Positions 35,311 to 45,313 are shown, numbered from the stretch's first letter. The stretch is 64,000 nucleotides of DNA from Amycolatopsis sp. FDAARGOS 1241 (GCF_016889705.1 NZ_CP069526.1:1736001-1800000), one strand, 5' to 3'. Program-made: numbers and translations. The notes: generated from the sequence alone by a model not told the origin.

Positions 35311-35824
35311 CGGACGCCTCCTGGGCGAGAACAGGGGTGAGTTTCTTGCGGGCGCGCGTCAGCCGGGAGCCGACCGTGCCCGGGGAGATGCCGAGCGCCT
35401 CGGCGACTTCGGCGTAACCGAGTTCGCCGAGGGCCACCAGCAGCAGGACGTCACGCTCGCCGGCGGACAGCCGGGACAGTGCCTTGCCGAGCTGCCCGGC
35501 CGCGATGGCCGAGACGACGCGGTTTTCGTGGCTTTCGGCGGCCACAGGGACGTCGAGCCGGGAGAGTGCGCGGTAGTGCCGGGCCTCCTTGCGGCGGTGG
35601 CGCGAGACGAGGTTGGTCGCGATGCCGAACAGCCACGCCCGCAGGTCGCCGCGGCCGGCGTCGAACGCCTTCCGGCGGTCGAAGGCGACGAGGAACGTCT
35701 CGGCGGCGATGTCCTCCGCGGCCTGGGCGCCGAGCCGCCCGGCGACGTACCGGTAGATGTCTGCGAAGTAGCGGTCGTGCACCTCGGTGAACGGCTCGAC
35801 GCCGGTCACCGGGGCCGCCGTCAC
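35303..35824 (-). CDS. ECF-type RNA polymerase sigma factor
   Basis: This is a 173-residue protein. Region 2 is visible in YFADIYRYVAGRLGAQAAED and AFDAGRGDLRAWLFGIATNL, and region 4 in LSAGERDVLLLVALGELGYA and VAEALGISPGTVGSRLTRAR. It lacks a regulatory extension. ECF factors direct RNA polymerase to stress or cell-surface regulons, usually restrained by a membrane partner, here probably the overlapping gene at 34441-35310. The target promoter sequence is unknown. Confidence 0.9.
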   Translation of the reverse strand: MTAAPVTGVEPFTEVHDRYFADIYRYVAGRLGAQAAEDIAAETFLVAFDRRKAFDAGRGDLRAWLFGIATNLVSRHRRKEARHYRALSRLDVPVAAESHENRVVSAIAAGQLGKALSRLSAGERDVLLLVALGELGYAEVAEALGISPGTVGSRLTRARKKLTPVLAQEASDE

Positions 35825-36296
35825 GGTGCTGCCTCTGTCATGGGGTTCCTTCCCGTAGGCGTTAGTTTCACCACCACTTCGCCGAAGGTCCGGAACTTCT
35901 TCCCTACCCCACCAGTCAGGGGCGCTGCGGCTCGCGAAGCCGTTCGTACGCCGTGGCTGCGCGCGGGACGCCCAGTCGTCGTCCGGCGCGGAGGCTGCGT
36001 CGCACGGGCCGGCCTATACGCGTGAAGAATCTTCGCGCCGTCTACTGCTCGATGGGCGGAAGGGGCTGGCTGTCCATCACGTGGATGTCGAATACGAGCC
36101 CGTCGGGCCTGATGGCGCGACCTGTCCCTGACCGTCGTGATCGACCGACACGCCGTCCCGCTACTGGAGCCACCACACGATGTCGTTCGCGAGATCGAGC
36201 GCGTCCAACGTGGGGTGCACGGCCGTGAAATCATGATCGCTCGTCATCGGCCAAGTCTGCTCGACAGCCCGGACGTTCGGCTGCGTCTAAGCTGGC
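35825..36296. other. non-coding or degraded stretch before 36297
   Basis: About 470 bases have no intact gene. At 36040-36130 one plus-strand frame reads GRKGLAVHHVDVEYEPVGPD, and after a stop another reads VIDRHAVPLLEPPHDVVREI up to about 36280, which could be a frameshifted remnant. I do not recognise it. Confidence 0.35.
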
Positions 36297-37010
36297 GTGT
36301 CACCGAAACGGGCTGCTTTGAGGGATGGCACGCTGACCTCCGTGACGCCCAAGCCTGAAGCAGTTCCCCTCGACCTCGGCAGGTTCAAAGACCGGGAGCA
36401 GGCCCTGATCCTCGCAGGGGCCGGCTGCCCGAGGACTTACACCGAGATCGCAAAGCACCACATGACACGGCTGAATGGCCAGCTCACGGCAAACATGCTG
36501 CTCTTCGGGTCCTTCGTCTCCCGTATGCGTGGGCTCCATGAGGGCGTGGTGCGGGAGATCGCCGCAGACGACCAGCATGCCGCTTTCCCGCTGATCCGCG
36601 CATGGCTCGAAGTGAGCACGATCGCGCTGTACTGCCTGCGCAAGCCCGACTACGTCAACTTCATGCTGTGGGGTCCGGGCAAGGACCGTCCCGGGCACAA
36701 GAGCTTCGCGGCGATGTTCCATGTCGTCCGCGAGGATGCCCCCGGACACGAACCCATTTACCGGCAACTGTCGGACTACAGCCACTTCGGCCAACTCGGC
36801 ATATGGAATGCCCACACGCCCGGTGAGGACAGTCGATACGTGTCGTGGACGGACATCCCACGATTCCGCAACGAGGGCCATTTCCAGACCGCCTGCGCCT
36901 GGGCACACGAACTCGCGGCCAACGGATTTCAAACCCTTCACAGACTCGGTGGGTTTCTTATCCCGGGCCTCGGCGATGACTCCGATCCGGATGATCCGGC
37001 CACTCCTTGA
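36297..37010 (+). CDS. hypothetical helical protein (HEPN/DUF5677-like appearance)
   Basis: This is up to 237 residues from a GTG at 36297; a GTG at about 36342 is an alternative. It is rich in helices: HHMTRLNGQLTANMLLFGSF, HAAFPLIRAWLEVSTIALYC, and YRQLSDYSHFGQLGIWNAHT. The R-x-W-L-E helix and later Y-x-x-x-S-x-F-x-H pattern recall DUF5677/HEPN-like helical proteins, but I cannot confirm it. It is intact and on the same strand as the ligase remnant 46 bases downstream. Confidence 0.55.
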   Translation: MSPKRAALRDGTLTSVTPKPEAVPLDLGRFKDREQALILAGAGCPRTYTEIAKHHMTRLNGQLTANMLLFGSFVSRMRGLHEGVVREIAADDQHAAFPLIRAWLEVSTIALYCLRKPDYVNFMLWGPGKDRPGHKSFAAMFHVVREDAPGHEPIYRQLSDYSHFGQLGIWNAHTPGEDSRYVSWTDIPRFRNEGHFQTACAWAHELAANGFQTLHRLGGFLIPGLGDDSDPDDPATP

Positions 37011-37056
37011 GCCCTCCTCAGCTACGTCGCTGGTCAGCGAGGTCCACGATGGACAC

Positions 37057-37915
37057 GTGCCTGTGCCGGACCTGCCCCTGCGGCTCGCGGTCGCCGAGCC
37101 GGCCGCGGTGCTGCCCAGCGGCCGGTACGAATATTCGCCGAAGCTCGACGGGTGGCGCCTTCTCGTGCACGTGCCCGGCGGAGTGCTCCAGTCCCGCACG
37201 GGCAGCTACCTGACTGACCGCTTCCCCGCAGTGCTCCAAGCGGCGGCCGACCTGGGCCGGATGGTGCTCGACGGCGAGCTGTGCGCGTACCGCGGAGGGC
37301 GGTTGGACTTCGCGGCGCTCAGCTACGGCCCGGCTCGGCGGCGCACGGAAGACGTCGCGCTCGTCTACATGGCGTTCGACCTGCTCGGCGCGCGGGGTCG
37401 TGACCTCCGGCCGTGGCCACTGTCCCGCCGGCGAGCGCGGCTCGCCGAGGTGATCGGCGACGGGAACGGTGGTGTTCAGTTGATGCCCTCGACGCTCGAT
37501 GTCGAGGTCGGCCGTGCGTGGATCAGCGCAGACCAGGCCGTCGTCGGTGTCGAGGGAGCCGTGGCGAAACCCTGACCAGCCGATATCCCGCACGCGGTGG
37601 GCGCGCGGGTTGGGTAAAGGTGCGCTACTACGACGACATCGATGCCCTGGTGCTCGGCGTGGTCGGGAGTCCGTCACGTCCGGCGGCGCTGGTGCTCGGG
37701 CAGGCCGACCGACGCGGGCGCGTGCGCGCAGTGGGGCTGTCGACGACGCTGTCCCGGCCGGCGCTCGTGTCGCTGGCCGGGAAGCTCCGGCTCGCCGAGG
37801 GCGGCCCGCAGCGAGCGTCCGGGATCATCGCCGGCCTGCCCGGAAGTGAGGACTTCTCGTTCTGGCCGGTCGAGCCTGGCGTGGTCGTCGAGGCGCGAGC
37901 TGCCCCCGGACGAGA
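37057..37915 (+). pseudogene. ATP-dependent DNA ligase, frameshifted and C-terminally truncated
   Basis: From a GTG at 37057 the frame contains YSPKLDGWRLL with the AMP-accepting lysine of motif I (KxDGxR), VLDGELCAY, and LVYMAFDLLG. It reaches GVEGAVAKP of motif IV-V and then hits a stop at 37575. In another frame the ligase continues: LTSRYPARGGRAGWVKVRYY with the motif V lysine and part of the OB domain, to VEPGVVVEAR near 37900, where the integrase remnant begins. Actinobacteria carry small ligases of this LigC/LigD-like kind for repair. Confidence 0.8.
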
Positions 37916-37937
37916 CCGGCAACCGCCGACCCCGTCG

Positions 37938-39330
37938 ACGCACCGGGTTCGACAGCGCAGGTAAGGCGCAGGAGCAGCTGGACCAGGTCCGCGATCTTCT
38001 GGCGATTCCCGGAGGAAGACGACGATGAGACCCGGCGCAAGATCGGTGATCTGATCGCTGAGGCGATCGCTGCGAAGGCGAAGCTGCCAGACGTCGACGA
38101 GATGAGGCGGTTGGTGCGGGTCGGCGCCGATGTCACCGACGACCCGCTCATGGAGGAAGTCCTCGCGATGTTCCTGGCCGCGAAGGAGGTCGCGGTGCGA
38201 CACCGGACCCTGGCTCGAAACACCTACCGGTCCTACGAGTCGCATGACCGGCTGTACTTGCGCCCGCATCTGGGGCAGGTCCGGCGGCGCAAGCTGCGGG
38301 TGCGGCACCTCGATTCGATGTATGAGGCGATTCTGGAGCACAACGAGCGGATCGCCGAGTTCCGCAGGAGCGGGGATCCGGTGAAGATCGCGGCCGTGAA
38401 GTGGCAGCGCCCGGTCGGTCCGACGTCGATCAACAAGATCAACGGGACGTTGAAGACGGTGCTGAGTCCGGCGGTCAGGGAGGGGCTGCTGCTGGTGAAC
38501 GTGGCCAAGCTCGTGGAGTTGCCGGCATTGGTGCGGCCGACTCCGCTGGTATGGACGCCGGAGCGAGTCGAGTTGTGGCGCCGCACGGGGCAGAAGCCGG
38601 GCCCGGTGATGGTGTGGACCCCGGAGCAGACGGGCGCTTTCCTGGACCGTGCGATGAACCACCCGCTGTATCCGTTGTTCCATGTGATCGCCCATGTCGG
38701 GCTTCGCCGTGGGGAGGCGTGCGGGCAGCGGCGCTCGGAGACCGATCTGGCGGCCGGCACGTTGAACGTGACCAACCAGATCGTGCAGTGGGGCTGGGAG
38801 ACGGCGCAGACGAAGCCGAAGACGACCAGTTCCGAGGGGGTCGTCGCGTTGGACGCAGACTCGGTGCTCGTTCTTCGACGGCATCTCGCGCTGCAGGACG
38901 TGGACAAGGCGCGGTTGGGGAGCACCTGGCAGGAGCACGACCTCACGTTCACCCGGCCGGATGGATCTCCGCTGCATCCGGCCGAGGTGACCGAGGTGTT
39001 CTACGAGATCATCAAGCTCGCCGGGCTGCCGCCGATCCGCCTGCACGACCTTCGGCACGGGGCGGCCACGCTGGCGCTTGCGGCGGGGGTGGAAATGAAG
39101 GCTGTAGCACATGCTCCGGCATTCGTCGATCACCGTGACCTCCGACACCTACACCAGCGTGCTGCCGCAAGTGCCTTCGCGGCGGCCGAAGCAACGGCCG
39201 CGATTATCCCACGGCAGTCGGCCCGCAATCTCGGGCTCCCCTCGGGCTCACAGCAGACCACAAAGGACGGTGACAAAGTGGAAGAACAGCGTCCAGATAG
39301 CACGAATCCCCAGGTCAGAAAATTCCTGAA
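37938..39330 (+). pseudogene. tyrosine integrase with frameshifts, next to tRNA-Lys
   Basis: An N-terminal piece (KAQEQLDQVRDLLAIP) shifts frame near 38018. The main part from 38102 then holds the SAM-like domain and catalytic core: IAHVGLRRGEACG (first arginine) and RLHDLRHGAATLALAAGVEM (H-x-x-R). Near 39108 the frame shifts, so LRHSSITVTSDTYTSVLPQV with the catalytic tyrosine is read only in another frame. The first frame then resumes as AAAEATAAIIPRQSARNLGL, which suggests two cancelling shifts. The gene points toward the 3' end of tRNA-Lys 16 bases away, a typical integration site. Confidence 0.85.
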
Positions 39331-39345
39331 CCTGGGGAGTGAGGG

Positions 39346-39418
39346 TGCGCCATCAGGGACTCGAACCCCGAACCCGCTGGTTAAGAGCCAGCTGCTCTGC
39401 CAATTGAGCTAATGGCGC
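39346..39418 (-). tRNA. tRNA-Lys (anticodon CTT)
   Basis: The minus strand folds as a full cloverleaf: 7-bp acceptor stem GCGCCAT/ATGGCGC, D arm, anticodon loop CTCTTAA with CTT reading AAG lysine codons, and T arm GGTTCGAGTCC. CCA is not encoded. Its 3' end faces the integrase remnant at 37938-39330, so the tRNA is the probable attachment site for the element on the left. Confidence 0.95.
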
Positions 39419-39781
39419 TTGGTGCTTCCCGCCGCCTCGGTTTCCCTCGGCGACGTGAGAAAGATTAGCAGGCTGTTCAAGCCCCGTTTCAGGGGGGTGC
39501 CCTTTTCGCGCAGCACCTGGCCGCCACCCGCCCGGCAGCCTTCCTACCTGCACCTTCGCACCCTGCCCCTCCCCGCGCAACCCCCGCCACCCGGTCTCCG
39601 ACCTCGCCCGCGATCACCCGCGTGACCGCCATCACTCTCCGTGGCGATCTCCCTCGTGCGACCGCCCTTCAGTCCGCAGTGGACGGTCCAGGCGAAGAAC
39701 AGCCACACCGCAAATCGCAACCACACGGGGTGGGAGTCCAGGGCGCTGGCCCCTGGCGGGTTCTGGGGGGCCGACCCCCAG

Positions 39782-39838
39782 AAAAAGGCGAAACCCCAGC
39801 TTGGGGGAGGACCCGCAAGGATCCGACCAAACTGGGGT
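39782..39838 (-). terminator. rho-independent terminator downstream of tRNA-His
   Basis: On the minus strand, ACCCCAGTTTGG (39838-39827) pairs with CCAAGCTGGGGT (39804-39793), a 12-bp stem with one G-T pair. It is followed after TTCGCC by TTTTT (39786-39782). It starts three bases after the tRNA-His gene and should end its transcript. Two further short GC hairpins lie at about 39738-39780. The remainder of 39419-39781 shows no gene. Confidence 0.75.
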
Positions 39839-39840
39839 GA

Positions 39841-39917
39841 TGGGGTGAGCGACGGGTTTCGAACCCGCGACCTCCTGGACCACAACCAGGTGCTCTACCA
39901 GCTGAGCTACGCCCACC
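39841..39917 (-). tRNA. tRNA-His (anticodon GTG) with encoded CCA
   Basis: The minus strand folds as a cloverleaf with acceptor GTGGGCG/CGCTCAC, anticodon loop TTGTGGT (GTG, histidine) and T arm GGTTCGAAACC. The extra G at position -1 (39917) pairs with discriminator C (39844), a mark of histidine tRNA, and CCA is encoded (39843-39841). Terminator at 39782-39838. Confidence 0.95.
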
Positions 39918-39988
39918 ATGCGCGAGGGATCTGCGATCACCTTGCTGAAAGCAATCGTAGCGTGCCCTCGCGACGGGTTTTCACCGGG

Positions 39989-40597
39989 TCAGCTTCGATG
40001 CCGTTCCTGCACCTCGGCGGCGGCGGCCTTGGCTTGTTCGCTGGTCGGGCCGGGTTGGGGGACGAAGGCGACGCTGCGGTAGTAGTCGAGTTCGCCGATG
40101 GACTCCTTGATGTCCGCGAGGGCGCGGTGGGCGAGGCCCTTCTCCGGCTTGGCGTAGTAGATGCGCGGGTACCAGCGCCGTACGAGTTCCTTGACCGAGG
40201 ACACGTCGACCATGCGGTAGTGCAGGTGGCTGTCGAGGGTCGGCATGTCGCGGGAGATGAAGCCGCGGTCGGTGGCGATGGAGTTGCCCGCCAGGGGGGC
40301 CGCGCCGGGGTCGGGGACGTGTTCGCGGATGTAGTCGAGCACGCGCTGCTCGGCCTCGGCGAGGGTGACCGTGGAGGCGCGGACCTCTTCCGTGAGCCCG
40401 GACTTGGCGTGCATGTCGTGGACGACCTGCGGCATGCCGTCGAGCGTGGTGTCGTCGGTGTGGATGACGATGTCGACTCCGTCGCCGAGCACGTTGAGGT
40501 CGGCGTCGGTCACCAAAGCGGCTATTTCGATCAACGCGTCCTTGCCGAGGTCGAGCCCCGTCATCTCGCAGTCGATCCAGACTAGATGGTCGGTCAC
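39989..40597 (-). CDS. orn: oligoribonuclease
   Basis: This is a 202-residue DEDDh exonuclease. Exo I is [12 protein letters not shown] (D and E), Exo II has [16 protein letters not shown] with its aspartate, and Exo III has the histidine and aspartate in [10 protein letters not shown]. Orn degrades the 2-5 nucleotide RNA leftovers of mRNA decay and pGpG, and is essential in many bacteria. The start is a GTG at 40597. It is next to tRNA genes and intact, marking the return to ordinary chromosome. Confidence 0.93.
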   Translation of the reverse strand: MTDHLVWIDCEMTGLDLGKDALIEIAALVTDADLNVLGDGVDIVIHTDDTTLDGMPQVVHDMHAKSGLTEEVRASTVTLAEAEQRVLDYIREHVPDPGAAPLAGNSIATDRGFISRDMPTLDSHLHYRMVDVSSVKELVRRWYPRIYYAKPEKGLAHRALADIKESIGELDYYRSVAFVPQPGPTSEQAKAAAAEVQERHRS

Positions 40598-40705
40598 CCG
40601 GACAACCCTAACCCGACACGGGGATGTCAGCGGGGTTACCTGCGCATTCGGCGCGTTACGCTCGGGCGGCCAGGTGAAACGGTGTGATTTGGGACACGGA
40701 CCGGA

Positions 40706-42244
40706 GTGTGGGGAGTGGCCGAGCAGGGGTCGGGGCCTGCGGCGGAGATCGCGCAGGGGTATGTGAGCGAGGGCGCCGCGGTGGAGCTGGGAGCCGTCGT
40801 CATCGACGGGCAGGCCGACGCGGCCGCGGCCGTACGCCTGCCGTTGGCGACGCTGAACCGCCACGGCGTGGTCGCCGGCGCGACCGGTACCGGCAAGACG
40901 AAGACGTTGCAGCTGATCTCGGAGCAGCTGTCGGCCGCCGGGGTCCCGGTCGTGCTGGCGGACGTGAAGGGCGACTTGTCGGGCCTGTCGGCGGCAGCGG
41001 AGCCGAACGACAAGCTCACCAAGCGCGCGCAGGAGCTGGGTGACGACTGGGCGCCGGCCGCGACCCCCGTGCAGTTCCTGTCGCTGGGCACCGGTGGCAA
41101 GGGGTCGCCGATCCGCGCGACGATCACGAGCTTCGGCCCCGTCCTGCTGTCCAAGGTGCTGGAGCTGAACGAAACGCAGGAGTCGACGCTCGGCCTCATC
41201 TTCTACTGGGCCGACCAGCGCGGCCTGGCGCTGCTCGACACCAAGGACCTGCGGTCGGTGATCACCCACCTCACCAGCGACGAGGGCAAGGCTGACCTCA
41301 AGGACATCGGCGGCGTCTCCGCGGCGACGGCCGGGGTAATCCTGCGCGCACTGTCCAATCTGGAGGCCCAGGGTGGCGAGGACTTCTTCGGCGAGCCCGA
41401 GCTCGACGTCCACGACCTCATGCGCGAGCTGGACGGCAAGGGGGTCGTCACGCTGCTGGAGCTGGACAACCTGCAGTCGAAGCCGGCGCTGTTCTCGACG
41501 TTCCTGATGTGGCTGCTGGCCGAGCTGTTCGAGGAGCTGCCGGAGGAGGGTGACCTCGACAAGCCGAAGCTCGTCTTCTTCTTCGACGAGGCACACCTGC
41601 TGTTCAACGACGCGTCGAAGGCGTTTCTGGAGCGCATCGAGCAGACGGTGAAGCTGATCCGGTCCAAGGGCGTCGGCGTGTTCTTCTGCACGCAGCTGCC
41701 CACGGACATCCCGAACGCCGTGCTGTCGCAGCTGGGTGCGCGCGTGCAGCACGCGTTGCGCGCGTTCACGCCGGATGACCAGAAGGCCCTGGTCAGGACG
41801 GTCAAGACGTACCCGAAGACGCCGCACTACGACCTCGAATCGGCGCTGACGTCGCTCGGAATCGGGGAGGCGGTCGTCACGGTGTTGTCGGAGCGCGGTG
41901 CACCGACGCCCGTCGCGTGGACGCGGCTGCGCGCGCCGCGGTCGAAGATGGGCTCGATCGGCGCGCAGGCGGTCGCGGCGGCGGTCACGGCCTCGGACCT
42001 GCAGGCGAAATACGCGCAGACGATCGACCGCGAGTCCGCGTACGAGAAGCTGGCCGCGAAGGTGGCTCCGCCTGCCGAAGCACCGGTGCCGGAAGCGCCG
42101 CCCGCGCCGAAGCCGGGCAAGGAGGAGCCGGGGTTCATCGAGCAGACGATGGCCAACCCGGCGGTGAAGTCGTTCATGCGCTCGGCGGCCTCCGCGTTGG
42201 GCCGCGAGATCACGCGCGGGCTGTTCGGCAACCGGCGGCGCTGA
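40706..42244 (+). CDS. HerA-like/DUF853 P-loop ATPase
   Basis: This is a 512-residue protein. Walker A is [18 protein letters not shown] near residue 60, followed by [13 protein letters not shown]. Walker B is [20 protein letters not shown] around residue 295, then [20 protein letters not shown]. This is the DUF853/HerA-FtsK superfamily of ring ATPases; substrates are unclear, with links to DNA handling. A proline/alanine-rich linker near 450 precedes a short basic C-terminal helix. The start is uncertain between GTG codons at 40706 and 40715. It is transcribed divergently from orn. Confidence 0.85.
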   Translation: MWGVAEQGSGPAAEIAQGYVSEGAAVELGAVVIDGQADAAAAVRLPLATLNRHGVVAGATGTGKTKTLQLISEQLSAAGVPVVLADVKGDLSGLSAAAEPNDKLTKRAQELGDDWAPAATPVQFLSLGTGGKGSPIRATITSFGPVLLSKVLELNETQESTLGLIFYWADQRGLALLDTKDLRSVITHLTSDEGKADLKDIGGVSAATAGVILRALSNLEAQGGEDFFGEPELDVHDLMRELDGKGVVTLLELDNLQSKPALFSTFLMWLLAELFEELPEEGDLDKPKLVFFFDEAHLLFNDASKAFLERIEQTVKLIRSKGVGVFFCTQLPTDIPNAVLSQLGARVQHALRAFTPDDQKALVRTVKTYPKTPHYDLESALTSLGIGEAVVTVLSERGAPTPVAWTRLRAPRSKMGSIGAQAVAAAVTASDLQAKYAQTIDRESAYEKLAAKVAPPAEAPVPEAPPAPKPGKEEPGFIEQTMANPAVKSFMRSAASALGREITRGLFGNRRR

Positions 42245-42319
42245 AAACCTGACACCAGATGGCAGGTATGGCGGGTTGTGTGGGCGCCGACGCCTCACCG
42301 ATCGGGAAGGACCAGGGTC

Positions 42320-42703
42320 ATGACCACCGCCACCGCGAGGTTCGAGCTCGACAAATGGGAGCCGCAGGCCCAGGACGAGGCACGTGGCACGGAGTTCGCG
42401 CGGGTCGCCATCACCAAGACGTTCACGGGTGCGGTCGAAGGCACCAGCCGCGTCGAAATGCTGACGGCCTCGAACGCGATTTCGCGTGCCTACGTCGCCT
42501 TCGAACGCCTGTCGGTGTCCATCGACGGGCGGAAGGGCTCGTTCGTGCTGCGGCACACCGCTGGTGACGAAGGCCTGTCGCTGGTGGTCCTGGCGGGTTC
42601 GGGAACGGGGGAACTCGAGGGCATTTCCGGTTCCGCGGCGATCACGATGGACGAGGCCGGCAACCACACCTTCACCCTGACCTACGACCTCCCGGCAGCG
42701 TGA
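42320..42703 (+). CDS. DUF3224 family protein
   Basis: This is a 127-residue soluble beta-rich protein with [53 protein letters not shown] and [14 protein letters not shown], the pattern of the DUF3224 (allene-oxide-cyclase-like barrel) family. Function is unknown. It follows the ATPase gene by 75 bases on the same strand, and its stop codon lies inside a long terminator hairpin. Confidence 0.85.
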   Translation: MTTATARFELDKWEPQAQDEARGTEFARVAITKTFTGAVEGTSRVEMLTASNAISRAYVAFERLSVSIDGRKGSFVLRHTAGDEGLSLVVLAGSGTGELEGISGSAAITMDEAGNHTFTLTYDLPAA

Positions 42704-42749
42704 CAGCCGCTCTCCCAGGGCCCCGAATCCCTGGGAGAGCGGCTGTCAC
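42700..42749. terminator. perfect 21-bp terminator hairpin between convergent genes
   Basis: The arms 42700-42720 and 42729-42749 are exact reverse complements with an 8-base loop. The left arm includes the TGA of the DUF3224 gene. It lies between convergent genes, so it can serve both. No long T-tract follows. Confidence 0.75.
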
Positions 42750-42830
42750 CGTGGTTTCCCCGCCCGACCCCGAATCGGGCGAGGAAGGTCGGACGGGCCG
42801 CCCCGACCGCGGTCCGTCCGGCGTTCCGGG

Positions 42831-43844
42831 TCAGCCGTTGACGATCTGGTCGACAATCGTCTTGGCGTCGTTGATCGGGATGGCGAAGCCGATCCCGACG
42901 CTGCCTGCCGCGCCGTTGGCCGAGGCCGTCGGGCTGTAGATCGCGGAGTTGATGCCGATCACCCGGCCCTGGGCGTTCACGAGCGCGCCACCCGAGTTGC
43001 CCTGGTTGATCGAGGCATCGGTCTGGATCGCGGTGTAGCTGGGGCCGTTGTCAGCCGCGTTGGACGTCCGGCTGAACGGCGACTCCTGCTGCTGCTCGCC
43101 CCCGCCGACGTCGGACAGCGGCCGGTTCAGCGCACTGACAATGCCGGTGGTCACGGTGTTCTGCAGCCCGCCCGGCGAGCCGATGGCGACGACCTCCTGG
43201 CCGACCACCAGCTTGCTCGAGTCGCCGAGGCTGGCGGCGCTGAGCCCGCTCGCGCCCTTCGCCTGCAGCACGGCGATGTCGCCCTTGGTGTCGGCACCGA
43301 GCACACCGGCCTGGTACTGCTTGCCGTCCGACGTGGTGATCGTGACGTCGCCGACCGCGCCGCTGACCACGTGGGCATTGGTGAGGATCCGGCCGTCGGC
43401 GGTCAGGATGACGCCCGAGCCGATGGCCTCGCCCTGGTCCGTTTCGACGTTGACCTGCACGACACTCGGCGTCACCTTCGCCGCGACCTGGCTGACGTCG
43501 CCGGTGGCGGTGGTGTTGCTGACCGTCTGGCCGGTGACCGCGGACGACGTCGCCGCCGGCGAAGCCACCGACGTGGTGGTCAGCCCGACGATCGCCGCGC
43601 CGGCGCCGCCGCCGATCAGCGCGGCGGCGAGCGCGGTCGCGCCCACCACGGCGGCGAGCTTGCCGCCCCGGCGCCGCGGCGGGGTCGCCTGCGGAGCCGG
43701 CTGCGGCTGCTGCGCGAAGAGCGGGTTCGGCGCGGCCTGCTGCTGGTACCCGTACTGGGCGTACGGGTAGGGGTGCTGGGGGTTCTGGTGCGGCTGGTGC
43801 CCACCGGATGAGGCGGGGCCGGGCCGACTCTCGTTCTCGGTCAT
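42831..43844 (-). CDS. membrane-anchored trypsin-like serine protease (HtrA/DegP type)
   Basis: This is a 337-residue protein. The N-terminal 55 residues are cytoplasmic and rich in P, Q and Y; a membrane helix lies at about 60-85. The protease domain has the catalytic triad: histidine in ILTNAHVVSG, aspartate in GDIAVLQA, serine in INQGNSGGALVN. HtrA proteases degrade or refold damaged envelope proteins. The C-terminus ends soon after the protease domain, without the usual PDZ domain, an actual difference from DegP. The start is ATG at 43844. Its stop lies about 80 bases past the shared terminator. Confidence 0.9.
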   Translation of the reverse strand: MTENESRPGPASSGGHQPHQNPQHPYPYAQYGYQQQAAPNPLFAQQPQPAPQATPPRRRGGKLAAVVGATALAAALIGGGAGAAIVGLTTTSVASPAATSSAVTGQTVSNTTATGDVSQVAAKVTPSVVQVNVETDQGEAIGSGVILTADGRILTNAHVVSGAVGDVTITTSDGKQYQAGVLGADTKGDIAVLQAKGASGLSAASLGDSSKLVVGQEVVAIGSPGGLQNTVTTGIVSALNRPLSDVGGGEQQQESPFSRTSNAADNGPSYTAIQTDASINQGNSGGALVNAQGRVIGINSAIYSPTASANGAAGSVGIGFAIPINDAKTIVDQIVNG

Positions 43845-43955
43845 GACACCAGGTTCGCCGCCACGGTTGTGAGAACCCTGTGGAAACACCTGCGGCTTTG
43901 CTGAGAAGAATCTCCTGAGAATCCTCAGGCATTCCTCAGCGGAAATCCGTGGGTT

Positions 43956-45278
43956 TCAGTCGAAGAAAGCCGGGACGTCCAGCGCACCTCCCGCGGCTTC
44001 GAACTCGTCGTGCACGGCTATGCGCAGCGCTTCGTCGGCGAGGTAGTCGGCGGCCGTGAGCGCGAGCCCGAGCGCGCCGTCGACGACGGCCTTGTCACCC
44101 GACGGTGAGCCCGCGGCTTCCGCGAACTCCTTGGTGTGCAAGGCAACCGTGCTTCCGGACACGGCGATCATCGGGTGCAGCGCCGGCATCCGGTACGACA
44201 GGTTGCCCAAGTCCGTCGAGCCCGTGAGGAACTCCGGCACGATGCCCGGCGGCAGCGGCTTGCGGCCGGTGCCGAGCTGGTTGGCCGTCCAGCGGCCGGC
44301 GAGTGTGGTGTTGAACCGGATCGGCAGGTACGCCGGCTGCGAATCCCACGTCAGTTCCACGCCGCAGCCGGTCATTTCCGCGGCGCCGTGGGCGATCGCG
44401 GTCATCCGGTTCGCGAGGTCCCGAAGCGTTTCCGGGTTGGCCGAGCGGAGGTAGAACAGGAGCGCGGCGCGCTCGGGGATCACGTTGGGGCGGGCGCCGC
44501 CGTCGGTGAAGACGCCGTGCACGCGGTCGCTGGAGGGCAGCTGCTGGCGCAGCCCCGACACGCCCTGGTACGCGAGCACGGCGGCGTCGAGTGCGTTGCG
44601 CCCCATGAACGGCTGCGCCGACGCGTGCGCGCCGACGCCGTGGAAGACCATTTCCAGCTGGCGCCGCCCGAGGAACGGGTGCAGCGCGATGTCGTGGCTG
44701 AACGGGTGGAGCATGATCACGGCGTCGACGTCGTCGAACACACCGGCGCGCGCGAGCGTCTCCTTGCCCCCGCCCCCCTCCTCCGCAGGTGTGCCGATGA
44801 GGGAAACGCGGCCGCCCAGCTGCTCGGCGACGGTGGCCGCGCCGAGGAACCCACCCGCGCCGGTCGTGCAGATGACGTTGTGCCCGCACGCGTGGCCGAG
44901 CCCCGGCAGCGCGTCGTACTCCGACAGGACGGCGATGTGCGGGCCGCCGTTGTCCGGGGTGCTCGCGCGCAACGCCGTGTCGAGGCCGCCGAGGCCGACG
45001 GTGACCTCGTGGCCCTGGGCACGCAGGAGCTCGGCCAGAGCGCCGACGGACCGGTGTTCGGCGAAGCCCTCTTCCGGGTGGGCGTGCAGGTCTTGGCTCA
45101 GGGCAACGAGCTCCGGGGCGCGAGCCTGGACTTCCCGCTCGACCGCGGCGCGCACGCCGGCGTCGGCTCCGGTGTGGTCGGAGCCGAGGGGTTCGGCGTT
45201 CGCGACGGCTTCGGCCGTGGCTTCGATGAGAGCGCGGAGGTGGGCGTCGTCGGGTGGGACGGGAGCGGCGTCGGTCAT
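43956..45278 (-). CDS. M20 family metallo-amidohydrolase
   Basis: This is a 440-residue protein with metal-site motifs of the M20D amidohydrolases (aminoacylase/AbgB-like): DLHAHPEEGFAEHRSV, EYDALPGLGHACGHNV, the catalytic glutamate in GTPAEEGGGGK and MLHPFSHD. The dimerisation domain follows, with a late HTKEF histidine. Such enzymes remove acyl or aminobenzoyl groups from amino acids or peptides using two metal ions. The enzyme is probably cytoplasmic. It runs in the same direction as the methyltransferase gene, 35 bases apart. Confidence 0.9.
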   Translation of the reverse strand: MTDAAPVPPDDAHLRALIEATAEAVANAEPLGSDHTGADAGVRAAVEREVQARAPELVALSQDLHAHPEEGFAEHRSVGALAELLRAQGHEVTVGLGGLDTALRASTPDNGGPHIAVLSEYDALPGLGHACGHNVICTTGAGGFLGAATVAEQLGGRVSLIGTPAEEGGGGKETLARAGVFDDVDAVIMLHPFSHDIALHPFLGRRQLEMVFHGVGAHASAQPFMGRNALDAAVLAYQGVSGLRQQLPSSDRVHGVFTDGGARPNVIPERAALLFYLRSANPETLRDLANRMTAIAHGAAEMTGCGVELTWDSQPAYLPIRFNTTLAGRWTANQLGTGRKPLPPGIVPEFLTGSTDLGNLSYRMPALHPMIAVSGSTVALHTKEFAEAAGSPSGDKAVVDGALGLALTAADYLADEALRIAVHDEFEAAGGALDVPAFFD

Positions 45279-45313
45279 GCGGGGATGCTAACCCCGGGCA
45301 CCGACGAAGTGGA

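Noticed and set aside
1..39330. All frameshifts as sequencing errors
   Set aside because: Many of the broken genes also have large deletions, an inversion or missing ends, and none occur in the right 25 kb. Some single-base cases (cydA, glycosylase, ligase) could still be errors.
39738..39780. Terminators between the two tRNA genes on the plus strand
   Set aside because: These GC hairpins have no T-tract in the direction of any gene. Only the hairpin at 39782-39838 has one, on the minus strand.
39989..42667. 892-residue minus-strand open frame covering the ATPase gene
   Set aside because: Only its last 202 residues (orn) have family features. The rest is a low-complexity antisense shadow of the HerA-like ATPase gene on the plus strand.
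42831..43844. Full DegP protease with PDZ domain
   Set aside because: The protein ends shortly after the protease domain; no PDZ sequence follows, so it is called only HtrA-type.
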